Source: Chara braunii (Eukaryota > Streptophyta > Charophyceae > Charales > Characeae). From it: 25,420 nucleotides of DNA. The first letter of the stretch is position 1. Each line of letters begins with the position of its first letter. The notes below the pieces were generated by a model. It made no database searches. It was not told the DNA's origin and saw only the letters and a list, made by a program, of their open reading frames with translations. The stretch is taken from the NCBI GenBank assembly GCA_003427395.1, contig BFEA01000467.1, forward strand, positions 1,110,064-1,135,483. The letters run 5' to 3'. The position numbers and the translations under genes were made by a program. This document shows positions 1-7,961 of this stretch, one piece after another.

Positions 1-56
<56 letters not shown>

Positions 57-104
57 CCTCTCCCTCCCTCCCTCCCTCCCTCTCTCCCTCCCTCTCTCCC
101 TCCC
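1..104. repeat. (TC)n microsatellite grading into CCCT-rich tract
   Basis: Bases 1-50 are pure TC dinucleotides, followed by TCCC/CCCT repeats to about 104. The next 80 bases hold several T-runs. No coding signal is seen. Confidence 0.97.
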
Positions 105-229
105 TTGCGACTTTCCTTCTGTGTATTTCATTTTTTTTTTCGTTTGTGCATTTCTTTTTTTTTTCCTTCTTTCTTTTTTTGTTTATCTGTAGTAGTGTCG
201 TCCCTACAGAACCGGGGCCCGGCCATCGC

Positions 230-409
230 GCTACGACCGGGCCTTCCCTTGGCCGACCCCCCTAAGGGTGCGGCGCGTATACGGGAAGGCCCGCGGCCGA
301 TAGCTGAGCGAGGTACTGGTGGTTTAACACGTTACATATCTGCATTTCAGTGTGGTCATGAGTGCCAATCATACCATTGCACTTAAACCACCAGTACCAT
401 GACCGCTCA
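230..409. repeat. GC-rich hairpin plus long inverted repeat (foldback or MITE-like)
   Basis: Two adjacent foldbacks are visible. First, 238-248 and 283-293 form an 11-bp GC-rich stem (CGGGCCTTCCC against GGGAAGGCCCG), with GCTA at 230-233 pairing with TAGC at 301-304. Second, 312-327 (GGTACTGGTGGTTTAA) is the exact reverse complement of 383-398. That stem is extended by TGAGCG (305-310) against CGCTCA (404-409) across a small asymmetric bulge, with a 55-base loop. A non-autonomous DNA transposon or a foldback element would fit. No target-site duplication was identified, so the element boundaries are not certain. Confidence 0.6.
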
Positions 410-662
410 TATTTTCTGGACCTTTAGAATTAGAAGGGCCCTTGGGCAGGGTCAGCCAAAACACGGTAGAAACTTGGGCGGGGCTTGTTTTGAAAATCAG
501 CGTGGCCGCCAAGCGACAAAACAAAAACAGAAAGGCAACAAGAAAGGACGAAAAGGCAACAAAAAATAAGGCTACAAAACAAAAACAAAGAGGCGATGAA
601 ATGGAAAAGGCGACAAGAAGAAAACAAAACGGCGACCAAAATAATACCGCACAATGAAACAA
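410..662. other. Non-coding A-rich interval
   Basis: This stretch is A-rich (many AAAC/AAAG runs from 515 to 660). I see no conserved protein and no RNA signature. Short open frames here look like chance. Confidence 0.5.
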
Positions 663-1105
663 AGCGCTGTCGGCAGCCTCTCCTCAATGCCGCTCGGGGA
701 ACCAACAGCCTCTCTCTAGGTGGGGGGTGTCACGCTTGCCCAGGAAGGTACATGAGGCCAATGGGGACTGAACCCAAGACCTTCCGAATGCCACTTGCGC
801 ACCTTACCAACTGAGCTAGATCGCTGGATTCAGATGCGAAGTGTCTGCTCTTCCAAGCTCAGTCCTGATGCAAGTGGCTGACCACTGGCCGGTATCGCCC
901 ACCTGCAGGTGCAGCCCCCACATGTTTCCTTGATGGAGTCTTGTGCTCGGGCTGGCCGCTACCAGGTTCCCCGTAATGCTATACTGACAAATTGTGATAA
1001 TAAAAAAGCCCTGAAAGGCTGTCCTGTCCAGATTTGACAGGTAATTGAATTGGTTGGGCTTCAAAGAATTAGGATAAAAAAAAAAAAAAAAAAGAGCGCT
1101 GTCGG
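663..1105 (+). mobile_element. Retroposed insert with poly(A) tail and 11-bp target-site duplication
   Basis: AGCGCTGTCGG occurs exactly at 663-673 and again at 1095-1105. Immediately before the second copy is a run of 18 A residues (1076-1093). A perfect direct repeat with an A-tail against its 3' copy is the footprint of LINE-mediated retroposition, so 674-1094 is read as a non-LTR-type insert (SINE or processed transcript) in plus orientation. Its 3' part contains a small hairpin (CTGTC/GACAG near 1023-1039). It encloses a tRNA-like segment in the opposite orientation (757-825). That does not fit a simple tRNA-headed SINE in plus orientation, so nesting is possible. Confidence 0.6.
757..825 (-). 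mobile_element. tRNA-derived module (SINE head or tRNA pseudogene)
   Basis: On the minus strand, 818-802 reads TAGCTCAGTTGGTAAGG, a good Pol III A box and tRNA D-arm. Bases 774-764 read GGTTCAGTCCC, a B box/T-loop. The spacing is tRNA-like. The anticodon stem does not pair well, and the sequence after the T-arm does not complement the presumed acceptor strand (825-819, AGCGATC). It is therefore a tRNA-derived repeat or pseudogene and not a working tRNA. Confidence 0.6.
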
Positions 1106-1440
1106 TTATAGTTTTGTGGCTGCTTCTAATCTTTTCCCAAGCCTCGACGAGGTTTTGGGAATGTGCTCCCCAAGGTACTCTAGGTTTTGGGAATGAGTTC
1201 CACAGGGCATTGACTTGGCGAATGGCCCAACTCAACTCTTGCCTCCTCCACAACCTACAAAGCAGTCCTGTGACGGCAAACTCCTGCTACTAATCTACAT
1301 GCATGGAAATACTTGCATTTACAGACACCGGCATGACTTTGTTTGTGAAGATGGCAATCAATTTAACAGCCATCCGGCTGTCATCAAGTTCGCAGGCTTC
1401 CCATCATCTTATGGATAGACAAAATGATGGAAGTCCCCAT
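1106..1440. other. Unassigned interval upstream of element A
   Basis: No protein or RNA family is recognised. This is where the 5' LTR of element A would be expected, yet the sequence shows no similarity I can see to the 3' LTR at 6208-7380. Element A therefore appears to have lost its 5' LTR, or to have been joined to other DNA just upstream of 1449. Confidence 0.4.
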
Positions 1441-1448
1441 ACTCATAA

Positions 1449-1541
1449 ACACGGACCTGTTTTCGGTCCTATGCCGAAGGGAGAACATGGCTCAAAAGAA
1501 GAGGCAAACAGTGAAGCCCGGGAATTTAAGAGATGACAAGG
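1449..1541 (+). repeat. Leader/gag-start repeat, copy 1
   Basis: About 90 bases here match 7394-7485 with only scattered substitutions. The shared part covers the leader (ACCTGTTTTCGGTCCT and onward) and the gag start codon with its first 16 codons. The two copies diverge abruptly just after AAGAGATGA. Confidence 0.85.
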
Positions 1542-2405
1542 TTACCTGTTGGGAAAAGGGTGCAAATGAGGGTGGATAGGGGTTTGTTGGTCGGGTGTGG
1601 GTTTGGGTGGGGTCGCGGTAGTTTTTAGGCTCACACGTGCATTGTTGTTGACACTGCCGATCGAATGCTGCTGCTGCTTTGTAAGCCTTGGATATATATT
1701 TTTCTTTCTTTCTTTTTTGCTTTTTTGTCCTGCCAAACACCTGATCACAGTTTGCAATCCTTTCAGTTGTGGTTTGCTGGTAGCAAGATGTTCGCTACAC
1801 TTGGATTGGAACTGACTGCTCAATCTTGCTTGGATGTGGTCAAAGGCGCGGTTCCCACGAACTTTACTAATCGCCTAGGCAGGGACTTCATTGGGTACAC
1901 TGACTGGTTCACTCTAATGAAGGACATAGTCAGTCTTGAGGCTGTAGACCTCGTCACCACAGCAGGCAGCAAAAAGCCCATGGGCGGCAGGCGTTTCAAA
2001 GGCAGCAACCGTTTTGCTGTGCATGACCTGCTGGAGGCCGAAGAAGAAGCCGATGCAGATGACCCCACTCTTGGTGGCGACCAAGAACAGGACTCTGATA
2101 CCGCTTGTTCTTCAGCCCACGAGTCTGATGCGAACAAAGAAGAAGAAAAAATTACTGCCTTTAAAAAGACTATCAATGCAAAGGGACCGAATCGGAGTGC
2201 AGGGAAGAACCATGTCCAACTTCCAAAGGGAGTCAAGATCCCACCTAAACCGGAGGATGCGACTACTAAACCTTGGGTCGACCTCCGGATTACTGAAAAT
2301 GACTGGCGAGGTAGACTCAAGAAGGGGGTATGGCTGCATTGCCAAAAACCAAACCATAAGGTACAAGATTGTTATAGGCTGCAGGGAAACCAGAACCGGG
2401 CATAG
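1487..2405 (+). CDS. gag: Element A gag (start segment 1487-1540, body 1767-2405, putative intron between)
   Basis: Gag is the structural protein that packages element RNA in cytoplasmic particles. The ATG at 1487 gives MAQKKRQTVKPGNLRD, also encoded by the second copy at 7433, so this start is supported by conservation. Read straight through, the frame stops at 1577-1579. If 1541-1766 (GT...CTTTCAG, with a pyrimidine-rich 3' part) is removed, codon 18 joins in phase to LWFAGSKMF at 1767, and the frame runs on to TAG at 2403-2405. The body has an acidic linker and a C-terminal zinc knuckle at 2331-2372. That knuckle has the CX2CX4HX4C spacing, but the first Cys is Trp (TGG at 2331). At about 231 residues it is short for a gypsy gag, and most of the capsid N-terminal half seems absent. 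The intron is an inference; an unrelated insertion or deletion junction is the alternative. Confidence 0.6.
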
Positions 2406-4813
2406 AGTCAACTTCAGCAAACTCTACAACAGGGGAGACTGAATCTGATGCAAATCAACAGTCCTCCCTTGAAGCCCAATCATCTGCTGAACACAAGGCT
2501 GAGGTGAGTAACGTTTTGTATGTCGAGCCTTGGGAGGAATCTGGGACGGTCGATTTTCACTACCACTTGGAGCATTGGGCTACGATGAAACAGCTGCGTG
2601 CCCAGGGGACAGTGAACTTGATCTTCTTCAAACTTCCCATAAACCACCGCTATCTCCGTGTTTTGGTTGACTGTGGTGCTACGGCTAACTTTATGTCACC
2701 TCACGGGATATGCAAAGTGGGCTTGGGGATGAAGCAGGTGGCCTTGCAGAACCCTTGCCGAACACAAGTTGGCAACAAAGAGGTTGTCTCTTCTACACAT
2801 GCAGTCAAAGGTGTGCGCACTACCTTTGACAGGGACAAAACTGTCACCCACGCGTTAAACTTCTATGTCCTTGACAAGTGCCCCTTCGACGTTGTCCTTG
2901 GCTTGGGCTGGCTGCAGTCCCAATGCGAATGGACCAAGTGGAAGGAGTCACTCTTCATGATCAAAGATGCTCGAGGGAACGAGCTTCCTGTCCTCTTGGA
3001 TGAGAAGCACAAGTGCCCAATGACTTTTTTGAATGCTATGAAGTTCTGCAAGAAATGGCACAAGCACAAGGAGGAAGAACAATTGTATGTTGCCTTCGTT
3101 CGTCCTACCCATGTGCCATCTACTTTTGCGGTTAATACCACTACTACTTCGATTAGTGATCCTACTTCTAGTACTTCTACTTCTAGCACCTCTATTTCTC
3201 TACCCTCTAATGGCCCAGATGATCCTAATTCAGATTCAGTCGTCTCTATCCGTGACCTGCGACCGGATCTAGGCGACCCCTTTGCTGATCCCCCACCCCC
3301 ACCCCCACCGGTCCCACCAAACATCCAAAACCTCCTCGAGCGGTTTCCGGAAGTTCTGGATGAGCCACGTGGAATCCCCACACGATCGGTCCGACACACC
3401 ATCGAGTTGGTTGAAGGTACTGTTCCTCCAAAGGGCTGTGTATACCGAATGGGACCCGGCGAGTTGGAGGAACTCATGCGACAGATCGATGAGATGATTG
3501 ACAAGGGCTGGATCAAGCCTAGCGAGTCTGAATTTGGTGCTCCTGCGTTGTTTGTTTCAAAGAAAGGAGGCAAACTCCGTATTTGTATTGACTATCGCGG
3601 TCTAAACCGCATCACAAGAAAGAATGCCTATCCATTGCCTCGTATAGATGACTTGCTTGATGCCGCAGGTGGATGCAAGGTCTTCTCCAAGATCGATCTC
3701 AAGTCTGGCTACCACCAGATTGAAGTCGATCCTGCGGACCAGCACAAGACTGCGTTGAAAACGCGCGATGGGCTTTACGAGTTTACCGTAATGCCTTTCG
3801 GTCTCACAAACGCACCAGCCACCTTCCAAAGCCTCATGGACAAGGTCCTCCACGAACAGATTGGTCGGCTCGTGGTGGTCTATCTCGATGACATACTAAT
3901 CTTCAGCAAGTCCACGGAAGAATACCTCAAGCACCTTGAGGAAGTACGGACCATCCTCAAAAAAACGCAACTCCATCTCAACTTAGAAAAATATGAGTTT
4001 GGGAAGGATAGCGTCATCTATCTTGGGCATCGGTTGTATGCTGCAGGCCTGGAACCTAAGGCAACCAAGGTTGATGTCATACGCAATTGGCCTCAGCCCG
4101 TGAACATTCGCGAACTGCGTTCTTTTCTTGGCCTCGCGTTATACTATCGAAAGTTTGTGCCCCGCTTCTCTATTGTTGCTCATCCATTGTCACGGTTGAC
4201 CAGTAAAAATGTTCCCTATTCTTGGAACGCCACGTGCACGAATGCTTTCCAAGCTTTAAAGGAAGCCTTGGTAAGTCACCTCGTACTCCGCATTGCAGAT
4301 CCCGCACTGACATTCGTAGTCACTACGGACGCGAGCCGGTACGAAATCGGTGCAGTGCTGCAGCAAGACAACGGCGATGGCTTGCGGCCACTCGAATACT
4401 ACAGCAAACGCATGCCCAGCGTAAAGGTAGCCACTTCCACCTACATGCACGAGCTCTATGCTTCGCGTATGGTGTTGGACCACTGGGAACACTATCTTTT
4501 GGGATGCCACTTCAAAGTCTTCTCAGATCATGAGACTCTGAAGTGGATCAAACAGCAAACTACCCTGTCCCCTACCTTGCTTTGCTGGTACCATGAAATT
4601 GACATTTTCGATTTTGAGTTACGACACAAAAAGGGTTGTTATAACCGAGTAGCTGACGCTTTGTCTCGCCACCCCGAGTACATGACTTGCCTTGTCAAAT
4701 CCTGCGACCTCTTGAAGAAACTGACGGAGGAGATCGTAGAGCATTCACGAGTATGGAGGACTGATTTTTCGTCGCTACGGGAACCACGACCGTTTGTGTG
4801 TGCCCAACCATGA
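2378..4813 (+). CDS. pol: Element A pol: protease, reverse transcriptase, RNase H (uninterrupted frame)
   Basis: This frame opens at 2378, overlaps the end of gag by 28 bases in the -1 frame, and has no ATG of its own near the start, so expression as a Gag-Pol fusion is likely. Residues below are counted from the GTG at 2504. Aspartic protease: LVDCGATANF with the catalytic Asp at 56; the usual DSGA is DCGA. A proline-rich linker follows (near 265-275). Reverse transcriptase: [38 protein letters not shown] and the catalytic YLDD at 460-463. RNase H: FVVTTDAS with Asp 609, then HELYAS, FSDHETLKW and NRVADALSRH. The frame ends in a frameshift region, so the stop at 4811-4813 is secondary. The region between RNase H and the integrase zinc finger looks shorter than in related elements, consistent with a deletion. 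Confidence 0.9.
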   Translation, partial: AAGKPEPGIESTSANSTTGETESDANQQSSLEAQSSAEHKAEVSNVLYVEPWEESGTVDFHYHLEHWATMKQLRAQGTVNLIFFKLPINHRYLRVLVDCGATANFMSPHGICKVGLGMKQVALQNPCRTQVGNKEVVSSTHAVKGVRTTFDRDKTVTHALNFYVLDKCPFDVVLGLGWLQSQCEWTKWKESLFMIKDARGNELPVLLDEKHKCPMTFLNAMKFCKKWHKHKEEEQLYVAFVRPTHVPSTFAVNTTTTSISDPTSSTSTSSTSISLPSNGPDDPNSDSVVSIRDLRPDLGDPFADPPPPPPPVPPNIQNLLERFPEVLDEPRGIPTRSVRHTIELVEGTVPPKGCVYRMGPGELEELMRQIDEMIDKGWIKPSESEFGAPALFVSKKGGKLRICIDYRGLNRITRKNAYPLPRIDDLLDAAGGCKVFSKIDLKSGYHQIEVDPADQHKTALKTRDGLYEFTVMPFGLTNAPATFQSLMDKVLHEQIGRLVVVYLDDILIFSKSTEEYLKHLEEVRTILKKTQLHLNLEKYEFGKDSVIYLGHRLYAAGLEPKATKVDVIRNWPQPVNIRELRSFLGLALYYRKFVPRFSIVAHPLSRLTSKNVPYSWNATCTNAFQALKEALVSHLVLRIADPALTFVVTTDASRYEIGAVLQQDNGDGLRPLEYYSKRMPSVKVATSTYMHELYASRMVLDHWEHYLLGCHFKVFSDHETLKWIKQQTTLSPTLLCWYHEIDIFDFELRHKKGCYNRVADALSRHPEYMTCLVKSCDLLKKLTEEIVEHSRVWRTDFSSLREPRPFVCAQP
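2384..2390 (+). promoter_or_regulatory. Putative -1 ribosomal frameshift site GGGAAAC at the gag-pol overlap
   Basis: In the gag frame these bases read G GGA AAC, the X XXY YYZ pattern of a -1 slippery heptamer. Slipping back one base gives GGG AAA and enters the pol frame, which opens after a stop at 2375-2377. The gag stop follows at 2403-2405. A six-base stem (TAGAGT 2403-2408 with ACTCTA 2421-2426, 12-base loop) begins 12 bases after the heptamer. Loop bases CTTCA could pair with TGAAG at 2470-2474 as a pseudoknot. The spacer is longer than the usual 5-9 bases, so the stimulator is doubtful. Confidence 0.55.
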
Positions 4814-6166
4814 GCCTCTCCGCACGCACTTTCTGGATTTGGCTCATGGCCGGAGCGGACACTTCGGCATGGCAAAAACGTATGTGAATTTGCTGAGACA
4901 GTTCGATTGGCCTGGCATGAAAGGGACTGCTGAAAAGTTTGTGGCTGAATGTCAAGTCTGTCAACGAATGAAACCATGCAGACAAAAGCCGATGGGGCTA
5001 CTCACACCCCTACCCATTCCCGATGGTCCGGGGGAGTCGGTCTTCATCGACTTCACCGACATGGGAAAGGTAAGCAAGAACGGCTACTCACAGGTCATGG
5101 TGATTGCTGACCGCTTCACGCCCCAACAGAACTAGTGATTCGTGAGTTCCAACAGAAGTACATTCTGCAGTTCGGAACCTCGAAGACTCTTGTGAGCGAT
5201 CGAGATCCGCGCTTCATTAGTACTGAATGGAAGGACTTCACGTCTCAACTGGGTATCAAGCTGTGTATGACATCTGGCCGACCCGAAGCCAACGGTTTGA
5301 CAAAGGAGATCAACCAGACTGTGTTTCAACTTCTTCGCGCTTTGATTATTCCGGATCGGGAAACATGAGATGAAGAGCTGTATTCCGTTAACGGGTTATA
5401 CAACAACTCCGTCCACTCCGCCACCGGCATGACACCCAACAGGTTGCATTACGGTTGGCAGATCCGGAATCCGTTATCTTACCTATTCCCTGAGCAGCCA
5501 GCTGGTTTAACACCCGACAGACCTGGCTTCAGGGCCAAATATGATCGCTTGCTCAAAGTTGCCATTGCAACCATGACCAAGCGACAGCACGCCATGGTCC
5601 ATCATGTGAACAAGAAGCGCCGACTGTCGGATATTCAGGTAGGAAGCTATGTCTGGGTCAAGATGTCTGAATTCTCAGAAGAAGAGGGAGTCTCACGCAA
5701 ACTTCTCCCACTCTATTATGGGCCCTGGGAAGTTTTGGATGTGATTGGTGAAGATCACTTTGGCCCTTCGTACGTCGTTGATGTGCCAGCCCATCTGCGC
5801 ACATACCTCGTGTTCCACGCATCCAAACTGTACCTCCACCGTGATGCTAAGACATTCGATTATCGGGAAGATATGATCCCTCGCGCGATCAAAGGTGGGC
5901 ATGAGATAGACCGAATTAAACAGCACGTAGGGAAGGGACACAATAGACAGTAGCAGGTTCACTTTTTGTATCATCCGTTATATGATCTGTACTGGATTTC
6001 CAAGCAAGAACTGCTACGCAGCGCACCGCGCGTTGTTAAGGCTTACGAGCGACAAATCGCCACTAACGCTACGCCTAAGATCTCTGCAAGGCTCACTGCG
6101 ACGGAGTATTCTAGGAATCTCTTTGCCTTGCTTGCCTACGATGCGTTTGTCGAGGACTCAGAATGA
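4740..6166 (+). pseudogene. Element A integrase and chromodomain-like tail, broken
   Basis: Integrase inserts the cDNA into the genome. The frame changes near 4690-4755; from 4740 it reads into the HHCC zinc finger (HGRSGHFGMAKT, CQVCQRMK) and the first catalytic Asp (VFIDFTDMG). Near 5120 a second frame change coincides with loss of about 14 residues between VIADRF and ELVIREF. The second Asp (VSDRDPRF) and the Glu (RPEANG..KEINQ) follow. At 5366-5368 TGA replaces the Trp expected in ET-W-DEEL. The frame then continues through YNNSVHSATGM and a GPY module (LYYGPWEVL). At 5951-5953 TAG interrupts a chromodomain-like end (IDRIKQH...QVHFLYHP...YWISKQELL). The frame ends at TGA 6164-6166. At least four lesions make it non-functional. 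Confidence 0.85.
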
Positions 6167-6194
6167 GTTACTCGCTCGAAGGGACCTCGCTCTT

Positions 6195-6207
6195 GAGGGG
6201 GGAGTAG
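6195..6207 (+). other. Element A polypurine tract
   Basis: GAGGGGGGAGTAG lies directly before TGTGACGACC, the presumed 3' LTR start, and 28 bases after the pol stop codon. This is the usual position of the plus-strand primer in LTR retrotransposons. Confidence 0.75.
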
Positions 6208-7380
6208 TGTGACGACCCGTCCAAACATGGACTGAAACACACAGCTGATTTCTGAGTTTTACTCATAAACTGAATGCCTTGCTGAGTTTCCCGCCTGCTA
6301 GTAAGTCTGTGTGTGCACGCTTGCAGGACTGCATGTCTGTCTGAGTGCTGGTTGGCATGAGTCTGTGTGTGGCCCGTCAGGGCACTTGCTCGTTTGTTGG
6401 GCCCTCAGGGCCTGTACTTACCTGTGGCCATGACATTGAGGGGTTGCAGTGGGGAAAAGCACTCAAGTAGCGGGTAGACCGGTACCGCACCTGGAAGGGG
6501 TAGATGTGCAGGTACCGGAGGCCGAGCAGAAGAAGACAAAAGTAGCATTTTTAAAGGCCCAGTAGTGTAGGCTAGGTCTAGGCGGATACCAGTCTGAGTC
6601 TAGGGCCTGTACGGGCAATATCAGAATCTGCAATGATGTTTCCCTCCAAAAAGGAGGAGGTACCAGTTGCTTGGGAGGCCAAGCGGCCTGGAAGTCACTG
6701 CCCAAGAGGCAAAGCAGACCGCTATATCTTAGGGCCGGGCGGAGAGTCCGGCCTCTTTTTCGGTGTGCAAGTTTGGCAACACACTGGTGGAGCGCTGGCT
6801 GGAGCAGCGCTGCTGGGGAGGAAGGAGAAGGACACGAGGGAGGAGCGCCAGGGGTACTTACCTGGCTATGGTGGCAGCCATCTTCATCACCTTGGTGGGC
6901 GCTGCAGCAGGGAGTCCGCAACTGGGGAGAGCCACACCAAGAAGCTTCAAGGCAGGGTTGGGCATGGCGGCCTGAGCTAGAGCAGCCATAGCTGCTTTGG
7001 GTTGTCCTTTGGGCATCTGGGCAAGGCCTAGTAGTCCGCCATAGCCTCGGCCTATGAGGGTGAAGAGTGGGGGAGGCGGCCATGGCTATGGTGGACCTCA
7101 AGTGATACCTGCAGTAGAAGAGGGACTCGGACATTGATTCTGGATCAGCCATTCAACATTGTATTATTATTTCTTGTATGAATAAGAGAAGGGGGAAATA
7201 AGGAGGAGATTGTTGCGCGAAGAAGAAGAGCCTTGTCATTTGTTTATGCTGGTGTACATCTTCTTCTTCTTCTTTCTTACTTCTTCTTCTTCTTCTAATC
7301 CTCTCTCTTCTCTCAAGTTCATTCATTTCTTTCTGCAATTGGGCGGCATTGTACTATCAGATGGATGTGTATCTCGAAAT
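6208..7380 (+). mobile_element. Element A 3' LTR (end inferred)
   Basis: The start TGTGACGACC is set by the polypurine tract. The end is inferred from TGGTCAGGATC at 7381, which may be a primer-binding site, followed by leader sequence matching copy 1. That would make the LTR about 1.17 kb. The bases before 7381 are not the usual CA, so the exact end is uncertain. The LTR holds a GC-rich middle (6640-7080), an AATAAG-like signal near 7180 and a CTT/TC-rich pyrimidine tract at 7258-7315. No second LTR copy is available to check the borders. Long open frames here on either strand show no protein similarity. Confidence 0.55.
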
Positions 7381-7391
7381 TGGTCAGGATC
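7381..7391 (+). other. Possible primer-binding site
   Basis: TGGTCAGGATC begins with TGG, as expected for pairing with the CCA end of a tRNA, and lies between the LTR and the gag leader. The upstream region of element B shows a similar TTGGCAGGATC (minus strand, about 24451-24441). It does not match the common initiator-Met site TGGTATCAGAGC, and the tRNA is not identified. Confidence 0.3.
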
Positions 7392-7393
7392 AT

Positions 7394-7670
7394 AACACAG
7401 ACCTGTTTTCGGTCCTAAGCCGAAGGGAGAATATGGCTCAAAAGAGGAGGCAAACAGTGAAGCCCAGGAATTTAAGAGATGAAGTGAACGAACCAGAGAT
7501 GGTACCGCAGCACTGAACTTAGCACAACGAAAAGGAAAAGGGAGATCAGACACCCGGCAACTGAACCACTTAAGGAGTACAGAAATGAGGGATACGACTC
7601 ATTCCTGGTTAAGAATACAAGAGCTCAAATCAGGGGGGGGAGGGAGGGAGGGGGAGCTGTGAGAGCAAGT
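7394..7670 (+). pseudogene. Second copy of element A leader and gag N-terminus
   Basis: The ATG at 7433 gives MAQKRRQTVKPRNLRD, matching the gag start at 1487 in 15 of 16 positions of the aligned peptide apart from the K/R and G/R changes. The frame closes at a TGA after codon 27, but a neighbouring frame stays open from 7488 (TNQRWYRS... through EYRNEGYDSFLVKN), so a frameshift in gag is likely. The copy then runs into (GA)n at about 7672 and is lost. It does not contain the putative intron seen in copy 1. Its position right behind the LTR suggests a tandem or recombined element. Confidence 0.6.
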
Positions 7671-7671
7671 G

Positions 7672-7677
7672 CGAGAG

Positions 7678-7763
<86 letters not shown>
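7672..7763. repeat. (GA)n microsatellite
   Basis: Near-perfect GA dinucleotides, following a G-rich run at 7632-7656. Confidence 0.97.
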
Positions 7764-7766
<3 letters not shown>

Positions 7767-7851
7767 GGGTCAAAACTGTCGGTTTTCAGGAGTAGCCTTG
7801 GTGGGTCGGTTCAGATTTCGAATGTGGTTCAAGGACCCTCAGGTCACAAAT

Positions 7852-7922
7852 GGTTAACAGGTACCCCCACTTTTCACCCCTAGGGTAACCTTCACATCCA
7901 TGAAAAGTGCAGTGGGGACCAT

Positions 7923-7961
<39 letters not shown>

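Larger units (their letters stand above)
1449..7380 (+). mobile_element. Element A: Ty3/gypsy chromovirus-like LTR retrotransposon, 5' LTR missing
   Basis: The order leader, gag, protease, RT, RNase H, integrase, chromodomain-like tail, polypurine tract, LTR is that of Ty3/gypsy (Metaviridae) elements. Integrase after RNase H separates it from Ty1/copia. The GPY-type module (LYYGPWEV) and the chromodomain-like C-terminus point to the chromovirus branch. Gag joins pol by a -1 overlap. The RT/RNase H part is uninterrupted, while the integrase part carries two frameshifts with deletions and two in-frame stops. The copy cannot be autonomous as written. The 3' LTR starts at 6208 (TGTGACGACC) behind the polypurine tract. 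No matching 5' LTR lies in the window. Confidence 0.85.

Noticed and set aside
718-734. Polypurine tract plus LTR start (GGTGGGGGG then TGTCACG)
   Set aside because: No pol sequence lies upstream and the segment sits inside the poly(A) insert; likely coincidence.
757-825. Functional tRNA gene
   Set aside because: The A and B boxes are good but the acceptor and anticodon stems do not pair, so it is a tRNA-derived repeat. The same holds for 9466-9535, 14600-14660 and 17153-17212.
195-1440. 5' LTR of element A
   Set aside because: TGTCGTCCC at 195 faintly resembles the 3' LTR start, but the sequences do not match beyond a few bases.
2432-2468. Hairpin GGGGAGACTG/CAGTCCTCCC as the frameshift stimulator
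   Set aside because: It starts 41 bases after the slippery site, too far for the usual mechanism.
6463-7152. 229-codon minus-strand open frame
   Set aside because: It lies in the GC-rich LTR of element A, has overlapping open frames on the other strand and shows no motif.
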